Of a stretch of DNA of 64,000 bases, positions 11,142 through 23,208 are shown in pieces. Location: the NCBI RefSeq assembly GCF_020080835.1, contig NC_058159.1, positions 24,772,474 through 24,836,473 on the forward strand, written 5' to 3'. How positions within the stretch are numbered: position 1 is the first letter of the stretch; every line of letters starts with the position of its first letter. A model generated the notes under the pieces. It was not told where the DNA came from. It saw nothing but the letters and a program-made list of their open reading frames with translations, and made no database searches. A program made the position numbers and the translations under genes. Source of the DNA: Cotesia glomerata. Its lineage: Eukaryota > Arthropoda > Insecta > Hymenoptera > Braconidae.

Positions 11142-14100
11142 TTAATAAATAGGAGCTTCATCAGCAGAAGCGGAAATATCTTCGTCGCTCCACTCGCTGA
11201 TACCAAAATTCACTGGCCCGTGGAAGCTTTGAGATCTCAGTACACTGTAATTAAAAATAAATTAGGATGTTAATAGAAAATAAAAACTAAATAATTCTCA
11301 GTAATAATAATAAAAAGAAAAATAAAACAAGTATCACAAAACATGTCCCAGTTAGGTTGTTTATACAATTAAACAAAAGCCCGTTATCAACATCAATTAA
11401 TCTATAATTTATTTATATATTCAATTATATTTTACTTTAGCATTTATAATAATAAATGATTGCATAAATCATATTGTTTCGTTATTATAAAATAATATAT
11501 AATTATACGAAACACTGAATAACAAATTGTGCTGTGAAGCAATACACGTTTCTCTTGCTGCAGATAATGTTATTTATATATCACAAAAAATAAAGCAGAG
11601 AAATGAGATAGAATAAAAAAAATTTTTCACTCTTTAATAAGGATTAAATAAATAATGACTGCGTGTATGTGCGTACTTTTAAATACAATTCATACCACTT
11701 TCTCGCATTGCTGTAGACTATTATCGATCGCTAAGATTCCTACCAACAGTAGTTTAATTTTTTATTTCAATTAAATAAAATAATAACAATAATATTAAAT
11801 AGAGTAAATAATAAGTTACCTGGAAGACTCAGAATTAAGATTTTTTTTAGCTAATCCAGCTTTCCGCTTGCCTTCCATCGCAGCTTTCATTGGATCATAA
11901 CTCTTCCGTCTCTTCCAATTTTGCATTTCCTGTTCTCTGGTGATAGACTGGCTCTGTTTTTTCACGTCTTTAAGTTTAGCTTTTGGTCCAGTTGTTGATC
12001 CCTTGGTACGCATGCTGAATCTCCCGGAATCTGTGCGAGCAATACTAGCGGTTTCAGCTCTGGGTTTTGAATTAACTACAGGAGTTCGTGTTTTAATCGG
12101 CGCGCTCTTAACTTCCTGACTTTCTCGTGATTTTCTCAGGCCATACGATCGGTTGAATTTCGATCCGACAGGATGCGGGTCATCGCTGCTCTCAGTGTCA
12201 CTAACTTGATGAGATATTTTATTTGTTTGTTTCAAGCTTTGGCTGGTGTCCTCATCACTTTCGCCTCCAGAGTCAACTGGCGCTGGCTGGTAGACAGTGA
12301 TCCTTGCTGACATAGCAGACATGACATTTTGCGTCGTCTGAAGATAAGATGACGTATCTAAATCACTGTCACTGTCGCGAGGACTGCACGGTGGAGGTAT
12401 CTGAATTATTTCTTTTTGTTCAACAAAATTTAATTCATTATCAGACCAGTCATCAGCCAGAGAAAGCACTCCATGTGTGCCATGAAAGCTCGCTGAGCGT
12501 AAAACTGAATTATCTCGACTATTATTACCGTCTTCAGTGCTGTGATGTTTTCTTGAATTGTCCAATTTTTTTTTACCCTCTGCTGCAGCTTTCATCGGAT
12601 CATAATTTTTTCTACGTTTCCAATTTTGAAATTCAACTTCTTTGGAAGTTAACGTTGAATTACTACGACCTGAATTTTTCGCATCTTTGCCGCCTTTAAC
12701 ACCGGAATTAGGCCGTGAAGTTGATGTACTAGATGTGCTTTTCTGGCCACGCATACTGTACCTACCACCCTCATTTCTAGACAACGAGGGGACACGTGGA
12801 CGTGTCTCAGGTTTTTTATAATTATCTTTATTATTTGCACCAACACTGCTCGTCCGCGCACGATGATGACTTGATGATTGACGTGCAGAAGACGGGGCGG
12901 ATTTTATTTCCATTTGAGCTTTCCGTCGTCGTTCTTCTGGAGTCGTGTTGGGTGTCGTGTCTGAATCACAAGTAACACGTGCTCTACGAATACTGAATGC
13001 GCGATTTAATTTAATACCAGATGATATCGGCGGGGCTGGTATGTTGTGCGTTTCACCAGCTTCGCTGCTGCTATCTGATACAACATGCTTCGTTTTAGAC
13101 AATCGGTCTCCCTGATCATTGAAGCTGCTGCGACGTGCTAACATATTTTTAGTTTTTGCAATGCGGATACTTGTGTTGCTGGAAGAACGCTGAATACCCA
13201 CAGAATTACGCTGATAAATACTATTGCTATTGAGCACTGAGAGCTCCTTGATCCCCGGTGACATATCTTCTCGGTAATTTGACGTGCTATTTGATTTTCT
13301 CAGCATATAAGGACTATTCTCAACACACGTAAAGTAACCAACATTTTTAGCTTGTGAATTTGATTTAACAAGCAATTGTTTAGGTCTTTCAAAGCTCGGC
13401 GAGTTTAATATTTTAGTAGTAATTGTTTTGTGTCCAAGTATCGGACTATTTGTTAATTTAGGAGTTGTAGAGTTATTAGTACGAAGACGATTTAAAATTG
13501 GACTGTTTGTATGCTTAAAATTATCATCAGTTGTATAGTTCTTAAGACTAGTGCGTCGTGATGAGTTTGATTCAGCGGTATCAGACTTGCGATCTAAAGA
13601 ATTACCGCGTTCAAGATGAAGACGAGCTAGAACGTGGGACGGACTCTTTGGCACATCAAGAATTTCTTCTTTTTTCTTAATCTCAGGATACTTTCTCATG
13701 CTACGTCGACAGTCATTGTGATTAACTCGCTTGAACAGCGATTCGGACAGGCTGCCACGACGTACAAGAGCGCTGTGCGTTGGAGTGCGTTGAGAACTAT
13801 GAGGCGGAGTGTTGTAACTGTTGCTGGTGTCCTCATCAGACTCTCCACCAGAATCAATGAGCGTATGTTGATTAGAATTCGGCACTGAAGTTATTCTATC
13901 ACGCATTTGTTGAATTTCAGCGTCCAAACTGCTGTCACTTTGCTCATAACGGGTTCTTGAAGCCCGTTGGGTTCGCGAGTAAATCGGGGATGGAATTTTA
14001 GACGGACTCATTGGCGGTGTGCGTCCAGTTGTGCCACCGATCACAGGCGGTAGTGAATTGTGTTCGGCAACTTGGGTTGCCCACTCGGTAATCCATGTAT

Positions 14101-15725
14101 TTGTATCACGAGAGCTTCGCATCTTGAAATGATGGACATACAATTCATTGCTCTCTTCTTCAGTCAGTACTCCGACACTGAAAGTTTTATCAATATCCAT
14201 TCTTGCTTTTTCTTCGTCTGTATAATCCTTATGAATTGTATAAGTCCCAGCTTCACTTACTGTACCATCAGATCCAGCGTCAACAGTACTGACGTTAAAA
14301 ACTTCCAAGTTTGTTTGATCAAAATCACCACTAGATTCTCCAGTATAACTAACACTCATCATTTGCACATTTGTTTGCCTACTACTGTTGCTAGCGAATT
14401 CATTGGATGGACAATTGTCGGACATATAGCTAGTGTTTGAAAGCTTTTCGACAGTGTCTAAACTCGATTTTTCGACTTCTTCACCGTAGTCATGATTTAT
14501 CTCAATATACTCGATATTTTTAGTGTACTTTTTTTCCGGCGAATATTGCACACGATTTAATTCCTCTTCGACATTACTCTGCATTTTACTCAAGTCGTTC
14601 ATTGTTGCCGAGTACGTTATTTCATACACACAATTATTCGTCGACTCCTCGTGGTACGATCTACGTTTTGTGTCACCGTTTGTGTTCTCAGTCATCGATC
14701 TCGACATCAAATCAGACTTTTTAGTAGCACCTTTAGTATTTTTTAAACCTGCAAATACAATAAATAATTTAATAATTTCATTATATTACGTAATTTATAT
14801 TTTTAAATGTGATAGCCGAACGATTTTATATGGAAATTCATTGACGAAGCTTTAAAATCAAGTCTCATGAAGGTGATTCACAAGAAAATACCTGCAGAAT
14901 AATAATGAACGCGCTCCTTATGTATCTGCTTATGTATTTTAGTCGCCAATGTAGCCGCTAAGTCAAGATGACTTCACTATGACTCATATCTGCCGACCAT
15001 ACCGACCATTCAAATAATTCTTCCATCCATATAATTTCGTTCCAGACTAACCGCTTGTTTATTTATACTAACTGTTTTATTTAAATAAAATATTTACCTA
15101 ATTCTTTTAATTTTTGTGACAATCTATCAGCTTTTCTTTTAGTATCATCTTCACTGCTAAAATATCCTTCTGAATGGATACTCACTGGTTTATGTTTTTG
15201 TAGACAATTTGGCGACGAATCAGCAACAGGTTTAGATTTAATCTCAATCTATAAAAAAATGAAATAAATAAAAAAAAAAAATCTAACTAAGAAAAAATAA
15301 TTATGCATATGTATATTAAATTAAAAATAAATTTAGCTTACTTTAGATGTTGAAAGATTTCGTTTATGCCTGGCATTATATCGTTGAAATAAATTTTGAT
15401 ATTTAACAGAGTCAACTTCTTTGTTGCCACCAAAGTCAATGGTAAAAGCTAACGAACTCGGACTTTTAACAGTTTTCACAGAATCTGTTTCTTTTTCAAG
15501 TGAATCTCTTTCAATTCTCGACTCGCCATTATTGACGTCTTCAATTTTGATCTCTCGATCTTCCGGCTGCTGGTTGGAGTGACACTTGGCAAGCAAAGAC
15601 TTTGACGTGTCTTGGACCACCTCCAAATTAGCAATGCCATTGTCATGCCCAGTGTTGGTGATTTGTGCCGTTAAAACAGGTGTATCATCATTAAACTCCT
15701 GATGACCCTCGTTCGTGATCTCCAT
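11142..15725 (-). CDS. CEP170: CEP170-family centrosomal/microtubule protein, 4 coding exons
   Basis: Minus-strand exons: 15725-15342, 15248-15098, 14748-11820, 11244-11142; phases agree and give 1188 residues. Three anchors match human CEP170 in order: an FTIDFG motif (94-99; human FTIEF/FTIDF), AGTYTIHKDYTDEEKARMDID (about 344-364; human [23 protein letters not shown]), and WITEWATQVAEH (about 397; human WVSQWASLAANH). CEP170 binds the mother centriole and microtubules. The remainder is Ser/Arg-rich, low-complexity and basic. A module is present twice: DSGGESDEDTS (coding bases near 13850 and 12268), a serine-rich linker, NWKRRK-YDPMKAA-EGK (near 12615 and 11910), then VLRS-SFHG and WSD (near 12495 and in the last exon). 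The FHA domain that starts human CEP170 is not encoded in the visible exons. The start ATG is in an exon beginning two bases upstream, so a further 5' coding exon is not excluded. Confidence 0.72.
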
Positions 15726-16647
15726 ACCTATTGTAACTATAAAACATTCCAATAGCTTTTACCATAAAACTTAATCCTTCTTTGTTAAAAAATTAAATGG
15801 GCTACTTATGTCAATGTAAACTCTCGACTGTCTTAGATCAAATACTAAGTGTCCTCACTTGTTCCATGTGTTTCACTTTACAACGGACACAAAACTTGGA
15901 ACCTATTGAGCAACCAGACATTGGGAATAGATTTTTTGTTTATGTAAATACTTTGTGACAATAAAAATAAACGTCCGACTTTATTGCAACACTCAACACT
16001 GTGTAGACAAACAGGTGCAATGATTATTGTTAGCGGTACACAAAACGTGTAAGGGCGACCCCGCACTTGTCAAAGGTGTCAACACTCGATTTCTCTACCT
16101 CTACTTCTACTTCTCTCTCAACTTTTCTTCCGCATTTTACATATATTAATTTAAGCTTTAGGCCTTCAGCTCCATTTTCAATCAACGATCACCATGTATG
16201 CATCTGGCCTTTCTTTTGTTTGAATTAAATTTTTCTGTAAAAAAATGTTCAATGTCTAGAATTTAATTAAAAAAAAATCATAATTTAAAAATAAAAAATA
16301 TACAAATTTAATAAAAAATTTTTAAATAGTATAGTAATTTAATTTTTTAAACTTACTTGTAAAATCATTTAATAATTATTGATAAATTTAACACAGGTAT
16401 ATATTTTTTAATTATCTTGGTGCATCAAACTGTAGAACTACCAGCTCTACAAGGCGTGTACGTGCTTTCTTTTTATACTTATATATATTTTTTATATACT
16501 TGGAAAAAGGATTTAACAATTTTCCCAGTCAGCGTATGTCAAACGTTGCCGGCTGAAAATTATCAACTTTTTTACAGTAAATTTATAGTACTTTTAATAA
16601 AGTACCAAGGTAATAATTTTTCATTAGAGTAATTATTTAAAAAAAAA
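15726..16647. promoter_or_regulatory. Bidirectional promoter region, CEP170-like (-) and FAM98 (+)
   Basis: A 920-base gap separates divergent start codons. The part 15850-16130 is GC-richer and contains no convincing coding exon; it probably includes the non-coding first exon of the CEP170-like gene, because an acceptor (TTACAATAG) directly precedes its first coding exon. The right half is AT-rich. No TATA box could be assigned. Confidence 0.45.
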
Positions 16648-19600
16648 ATGGAGCAAGATCTCATCCAGAGTCTTCAAGAAGTTGGGTAAGAGGTTATTTA
16701 TTAAATTTTTTTAAATAAAATTTTTGACTAACTAAATGATCCAACAACTTCGACTTGTAGGTATGAAGGACCGCTGATTGATGTAGGAAAATTGAGACAA
16801 GCATTGGATAAAGGTGCAAAGTCAGTAGATTTCACGGGACTCGTGTCTTGGTTAACTAAACAACTGGCTTCATTTGGGAATTTAGATGAAGATGTACAGC
16901 CGACAGCATCTCCAGAAGATTCTAGTACATTTTTACTGGAGTTGAGTTCGTTTTTAAAAGAAATTGGATGTATTAACTCGCAAATAACTTCAGGAAATGT
17001 TAATCAAAGACTGGCTACTAAGCAAGAGAGGATTTTGCTGTTGGAGTTTCTGGTATTTGAGTTGATGGCGAGTAAAATAAATTATGAAAAAAATCCTGAT
17101 ACTAACAAAATGCAGCTGACTATTGTAATTATCGCAATTATTTTTTTATTTAATATAATTGAGAAGCTTTGAAATTTTAGAGAATTTTTTTATTAATTAA
17201 CGAAATTGGATTCAGAAGTTCTTATGTTTATACTTAAAATTTTTTTCATTAAATATTCTCGTATGATATAGAGCTTCTTAATTGTAAATTTAAAAATTAT
17301 ATTTAGAACTTATTAATGAAATATTATTTTTTAGTATGAAAGTGATACGGCAAAAGCGTTGAAAAATATGATGATAGCTTTGCAATTCGGCAAGCCACCA
17401 GATAATATATCAATTGATCAATTGTTTAAAAAACTTGAAGGAAAATTGAAGACTTTAGTGTCATCAGCACCAGCTGATCTTCTCGGTAAGCCTTTGATAA
17501 TAGGAGAGTTGTCAAAATCTCAATGGGAAAAATTAGATCAACTTCAAAAAGACATGGATGAAGAGTACACAATAAGAAGGGAGTTATTGCTCAAACGATT
17601 GGATGTAACCATTCGATCATTTTTGGTAAGATTAATTAAAAATAATATTAGGGTAAATACCCCAATAGATGGACGGTTAAGCAAACTCTCGTGTTCTATT
17701 AAAAAAGCAATATAGTAATATACAGATGAGTTGTGATAAAGTAAATTATATTTATGTAAAAATATATAATTAACCAGGAAAAAATAAGTAAAACTTCGTA
17801 AAACGTTGTAGTAATTAATAAAAAATAAAAATGTAAGAAAAAATCCAAAGCCCCAGTAGATGGACAAAATCTCCAGTAGATGGACAGTCAATACCAATAG
17901 ATGGACACTACTTACAAGCGATATTTTCAATTCATTATTTATATCAGAAATAATTAATTTATTAATTTTTTCCACTAAAAAATAAAGCTTGATAAAATTA
18001 AAGAGAAAAGGTGATAAATCGGATAGTAATTTTCAAAATACATCATAAAGTAATTTTATTATTTTTGAATACGTGATGCTTTCTCATGCAAAGTAATATA
18101 TCAAATATATTAATATAAATAATACTAATAATTAATAAATAATCAATATAAATTTATAAAACACAATGTTAAAAATATTTTATGTTGTCTTCTTCATCCT
18201 TTTAATAGGTCTGTTCTCTTTTGCTTCTAAATTTCCTTCGCTAAATTTTCTCTCTTATTCAGCGTTTTCTTTTTTCTCTTCAATTTCTTCAATAATCATA
18301 ATAATACTTTCATTTCCAGTACAAGTCTGTTTATTATAATCTTTACTCTTATTCTCACATTGATCCACCAAGAAAAAAAAAAAAATAAGAAAATTCATCA
18401 TATAAACTCAATGTCCATCTATTGGATAGAGGTCAGAAAAGTGTCACCAATAGATAGACACTAAATTTTATTATTTTTTTTCGATTTTATCATTAAAATA
18501 TTATATTGATAGCTTTTTTAGTGAAATATAAGCGTAATCAAATGTAAAAATCTTACTTTTTTTTATTATTATTAATAACAAATAACTCCACCAGCTATCT
18601 GTCACATGCTTACTAGTGATGGCGCTCTTGGAGCAAAACCTCCAGATGTCCAATTTAAATAATTTTTTTAAACTATTATTTTAAATAAAAAATTAAAAAA
18701 AAATTACTTCTCGCTCTCAGAACTATATGTAGTCATAAAAGAAAATAACGACTTAAGATTTTTGTTCTTAAAACTAATGTAATTGCTTCTGGAAATAATA
18801 GTTGTCCATCTATTAGGGTATTTACCCTACTTAAAATTTTTTTAAAAATGATAGCTAATTTTTAATATTTACTCGTTGTATTTTAGTGGTCAGACAGAAT
18901 TAAAAAAAAAGAAGACCAAGTAAACAATTGCTATCGTGAAAAGAGAAAAGTATTGAAAACTGAGCCCAGTGTAACAATTTCTCAGTTGCTTGCTGCTAGA
19001 GATGATGTTGCGATTATTGAAAAAACAAGCAGCGCTTCTGTGAGAAAAAATACCAGAAGCGATGTAACTAAAGTTATTATTGGAGATGTACCGGATAGAG
19101 GAGGACGAACTAGCGAACAAGCACCTCCACCACCGGAGATGCCTTCGTGGCAAAAGGATCGTGTACAAGGTCCTGATAGCGGTAGAGGAGGAAGAGGTGG
19201 ACGTGGTGGCAGAGGAGGCGGTGGCGGTCAACGTGGATTTGGTGACAGAGGAGGTGGTGGAGGTGGTGGACGAGGAGGATACAATAAGGATACCAGTACT
19301 AATTTCGGTCAAAACAGAGACTGGCAGAATTCATCGCAAAATACTGGTGGGTCTTATCAAGACAATAGAGGCGGAAATTATCAGAGCGGAGGTTATCAAA
19401 GTGGTGGGTATCAAAGAGGAGGCGGTGGTGGATCTAATTATCAGAGTAATAAATCTGGAGACTATCAGCAAAGAGCCGGTGGAAGTTCGAGCGGAGGAAA
19501 TGAAGCATTTTATCAAGACAATCGAGGTGGCGGAGGTGGATATCAAGATAACAGAAACAGTGGAGCTTATTTTCAGGATAATAGGAGTGGAGATTATCAA

Positions 19601-19738
19601 CAAGGTGGTGGTGGTCGAGATAACAATAATAGTGGTTATAATCGAGGCCGTGGTGGAAGAGTTCAAGGTGGATGGTCTCAAGGAGGAGGAGGCGGAGGAG
19701 GTGGATACAACCGTGGTGGAAACCGATCTCATTACTAA
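16648..19738 (+). CDS. FAM98: FAM98 family protein, complete, 4 coding exons
   Basis: Exons 16648-16685, 16761-17124, 17335-17625 and 18887-19738 keep phase and give 514 residues (human FAM98A has 518). The N-terminal domain has the family signature: GYEGPL early, then NLDEDVQPTASPEDS and LTSGNV-like INSQITSGNVNQRL, aligning with human GYKGPL, LEENVQATNSPSEAEE and LTSGDVTKRL. The last exon adds a basic segment and a C-terminal tail (about 325-514) of RGG, GGYQ and GG-rich repeats. FAM98 proteins associate with the tRNA ligase complex (RTCB, DDX1) and bind RNA; the RGG tail fits methylation by PRMT1. A polyadenylation signal AATAAA lies at 19804-19809. Intron 3 (17626-18886) is almost filled by a TIR transposon. 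Long open frames in the Gly-rich tail on other frames are shadows. Confidence 0.93.
17651..18827. mobile_element. TA-flanked TIR transposon in FAM98 intron 3, non-autonomous
   Basis: The left end reads GGGTAAATACCCCAATAGAT followed by GGAC; the right end is its complement (GTCCATCTATTAGGGTATTTACCC) with one mismatch. Each tip is flanked by TA (17649-17650, 18828-18829), which would be the target duplication. Each TIR tip is itself a palindrome (GGGTAAATACCC). The 12 bp motif around AATAGATGGAC recurs at about 17855, 17875 and 17896, inverted at 18413, and at 18449, besides the two TIRs. There is no transposase frame. Length 1177 bases. Confidence 0.8.
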
Positions 19739-20272
19739 GATGTTAAACAATGGACTCGAGCTTACGAATGAATTTTGTTTTTGCAATACGTAAAAATTGC
19801 TATAATAAAGACTTTAAACTCTTTAGAATAGATCTTCATATTTTAAAAAAGTGTGAAAAATTTAGAAAACTTTTCGGTATATAATAAATTTAATAAATTT
19901 TCTGGGACACGTTCTTCAAAAATATGAGTGTCAACAACATACGTAATATTTAATTAGTTTTATCAAATTAAAAATTACCAAAAATATTTGTACTAAATTA
20001 TGATTTTTTTTTTTTTTTTATTAATTTTTGGTTTTGTACCACGGTAAATTTTTTTGTTTTAATTTATCTAAACTTATATTTAAGTTTCATTGCAGATGGA
20101 AAACTGTAATTGAATGAATCAATTTGTGTACATAATGATATATTTTATAATTTATTAGTTTAAAATATCAACTAATGCATAATAAATTGAAAATAAACAA
20201 TTTATAAATAATAGAAAACTATTTTTATTTTTCAACATTTTATAAAGTTCTATAAAAGTAATTATTAATTAT
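19739..20272. other. Convergent 3' region, FAM98 and polymerase eta copy A
   Basis: AT-rich. It contains the FAM98 polyadenylation signal (19804-19809) and the probable 3' UTR of the polymerase gene. No other structure is seen. Confidence 0.55.
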
Positions 20273-22331
20273 TTATCTGGAACAAAAATACGATTCAATA
20301 CTTTTTTTCTTTTTATTAGATTTCGGAGTGCTTCCAGCGTCTCGATTTCGTTTGTTAGCAGAACTTGTTCCACTATTCGATGGTTGATTAATATTTTTTT
20401 GTAAATTTTGTGCGACATGATAATCACAGTGCTCGAGGTACTTTTCATTTAAAATCATTTGATTACATTCACAACAACGTATCATCATTGAAGTATCATT
20501 ATTATTTTTAACAATAAATTGATTAATGTTACTTTGATTTTTTTCACATGATTTATTAATACTGTTACTTGTTTTGGTACTGTTACTTGACTTTGGCTTA
20601 ACAGACTTTTTTCCATTTTTAACTTTATTTTGCGGAGATTTAATACTAACAGGTTTTAATTTTTCTTCATTTTTAATTTCATCTTGTGAAAACTTAACAT
20701 TAACTTTATTATCAGATTTTAAATAAACTCTAGCCGCTTGTTGCAGTTCAAATGGTAACAATTTAACTACCGCAGGGTCAATATTTTCAAGATCAGGAAA
20801 AATTTCTCGCAGCTTAACATTGATTCTACTTTCAACGACAGTATCATCATAATTTTCTTCTAAAGATACTTTTTCAATCCCTTCAACATCACGATCCTCA
20901 GAATCAAAATTATCAAAATCTAAATTCTCGTCTGACTCTTTAAAATCACTATTTGCCTGCTGCGACTGTTTCTGGATTGTCTTGAAATAATTAACAAAGC
21001 TCCCATCATTCTGAGCATCGATAAACTTTCCACCAGCGATACTTAGAGCTACAATTGGCTTGTCAATCGACTTAGAGATGATACTTAAAGCCTGACTGGC
21101 AATCCTATCAGCTTTGTAACCAGCCAAGGGCAATGTCCGCGACTGGGAAATGTTTTTTCCATTCTGATGATATTGATAACTAATCGTTAAGTTTGAAGCT
21201 CGTCGATGATTCTCTTCATAGTCTTGCTCCAGACGATTACAGACATCATCCGTCAATGAGTCGACCCACTGCTTCAACTGAAAAAAATTACATATTCAGT
21301 AAATTTAAGAATAATAAACTAATATTGATAATTAAATAAAAAAAAAATCTTACAGAATCCAAATCAGTGATAGCTTGTTTGACTGAAAAGTTTTTACTCG
21401 CTCCAATAGATTTGCAAATCAATCTCGACGTGACTGGTTCATGATCAATTCCTCTCGCAATATTGTACAATTTAATTCCAGTCTTTTCGTCAAAATGTTT
21501 TTGTAAATCTTGCAGAGAAAATTGCAGCAAGTCAGCCATCACGTTACAACCCAATGATTCAACGACATCCTTTCCAACTTTACCACCCAGACTACGGACT
21601 TTATTAATCGGTAACGATGAAAACAGCTTCGGGACACTAGTAGCCGGTAGGATTGTTTGCTTATTCGGTTTGTGAAGTCCACAAGCCAGTTTGGCTAGGA
21701 CTTTATTGTATGAAATACCTGCAGAGCATCTAAACTGGCACTTGTTAAAAATTTCTGTTCGAAGTTCTTCGACAATCATCCCTGCGATTGCTAGCTTTCG
21801 AGCTTGAATATCACCGAGATCATCGAAAGACTCTCTGGCCCAAGTATCCAATCCGTCTTTTCGCTTCTCTTCATCATTGTCATCTCCACAGTAGCCTACA
21901 ACAAATGTATTATTCAATTTAGAAATAACTTCCTTCGACGAACAAGTAATCGAGTCAATTTTATCCTCTACGAAACTTGTAATATCCAAATAAGCTTCAT
22001 CAACGCTAGCACGTTCAATTACTGGACAATGATGCTTGAGCACGTCAATAACCTCTTGACCAGCGGCGCGATACTTTGAAACATCTCCCTTACCTCGTGA
22101 TATTGGAACACTTATCAATTCTAATTCTGGACATTGTTCCTTGGCTTTGTTGCCGCTGATAAACCTGGAGACTCCTAGGGCTTTAGCTTCATAGTTTACT
22201 GCTAATACCAGGTTAAACTGCGTCACAACCAGCGGCTTACCTTTGAATTCAGGGTGTTCTCTCATTTCAACTTGGCAAAAAAAACAATCCATGTCTATCA
22301 ATGCTATTATTCTGTCTTCTGAAGCAGCCAT
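20273..22331 (-). CDS. POLH: DNA polymerase eta paralogue A (diverged copy), 2 exons
   Basis: Exons 22331-21354 and 21277-20273, phase 0, 660 residues. A Y-family translesion polymerase: palm/fingers/thumb motifs include the metal ligands in LIDMDCFF and ASVDEAYLD, CSAGISYNKVLAKLACG, and SLGGKVGKDV; the little-finger domain follows. The C-terminus has a UBZ3 ubiquitin-binding zinc finger (about 588-616, C-x2-C and HCDYH spacing) and a PCNA-binding box ending SIESYF. Differences from paralogue B and human: the loop after the dNTP-contacting Gln is five residues shorter (QFNLVLAV against human QYKSWKGGGIIAV); KNFPGK reads KNFSVK; and GSWLY reads GIKLY. The intron position is not shared with paralogue B. 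It probably arose by duplication and then diverged; whether it is fully active is unclear. Confidence 0.9.
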
Positions 22332-23208
22332 TGTTATAATAAAGATTTTTATATTTTAATATTGTTGTATTTGTACACATAAAGTCTTTGTTTAATAATA
22401 CAGCGTGATTTAACCATGCCGCCATTTCCAAACACTTGTCACTTTCATAATAATAATGAGCATAATCTGGAAGTAAGCCGACGTCTGAAATTTAAAAGAA
22501 ACTGCCAATCTTTAAAAAAAAAATTATACCAGTAATTATTTTTTTATCATTTAAATAATTATACTGAAATTAACAGACATCTGTCAATTTTTTGGACTTT
22601 TATAACAATAAAATTATTATGAAAAAATTTTAATTAAAAAATTAAAAAAAATTACAAGTGTAAATTTTTTTTTAAATATATTTTTTATCATTGACCTGTA
22701 ATAAAAATTTTAAAAATTGACAGATGTCTGCTAACTTTAGTATCATTTAAATAAGTATTTTTTTTTTTTTTAATTACTATTAATTATTTAAAATGTAATA
22801 TACTAAAAATAGCAAATACGTCGTTTTTTGGTTTTTTTATAAAAAAAAAAAATTATAAATTTATGAAAAATTCTTTACATGCATACTTCTTAACTATTCT
22901 TTAATTGTCTTATTTTAAAAAGTTATCGGATGTCTTCTATAAATTTTTTTAGTAACTTATAAATTTAATTTTTTTAAGAAGTATTATAATTTCAAAAATA
23001 AAAGATGCTGCTTATAATAAAAATCATCAACACGTAAATGTATTGGTTTTTAAAGTCAAAACTACCAATAAAAGAGTTAAAAGTGCGACGCTCTATTGTT
23101 TTCCAACATGTTGGTAATGAAATAACAAACTTCCATAATACGAAAGTTTGTAAGAAAACTTATTGCATGTAAGTATATCGGCGTAATTATTTTAATTTTT
23201 AAATTACA
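22332..23208. promoter_or_regulatory. Divergent promoter of polymerase eta A (-) and SANT-like gene (+), with MITE
   Basis: An 877-base gap separates head-to-head start codons. It holds a 184-base inverted-repeat element (22561-22744, separate entry). Most of the rest is AT-rich. No core promoter motif could be assigned. Confidence 0.45.
22561..22744. mobile_element. 184-base MITE, CTGAAGTTAGCAGACA family
   Basis: Inverted ends: left CTGAAATTAACAGACATCTG, right complement of CTAAAGTTAGCAGACATCTG, both continuing into TCAATTTTT, with TA on each outer side. There is no coding capacity. Relatives with the same tip occur at 58119-58296, 62560-62750 and at the ends of the 3-kb element at 30100-33100. 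Confidence 0.75.

Noticed and set aside
12349..14855. Plus-strand frames of 84-126 residues opposite the CEP170-like exon
   Set aside because: Antisense shadows of a long coding exon; no features of their own.
19080..19793. Long open frames on both strands over the FAM98 C-terminal exon
   Set aside because: They are shadows of the Gly-rich repeat codons. The RGG frame continues the FAM98 homology and splices in phase.
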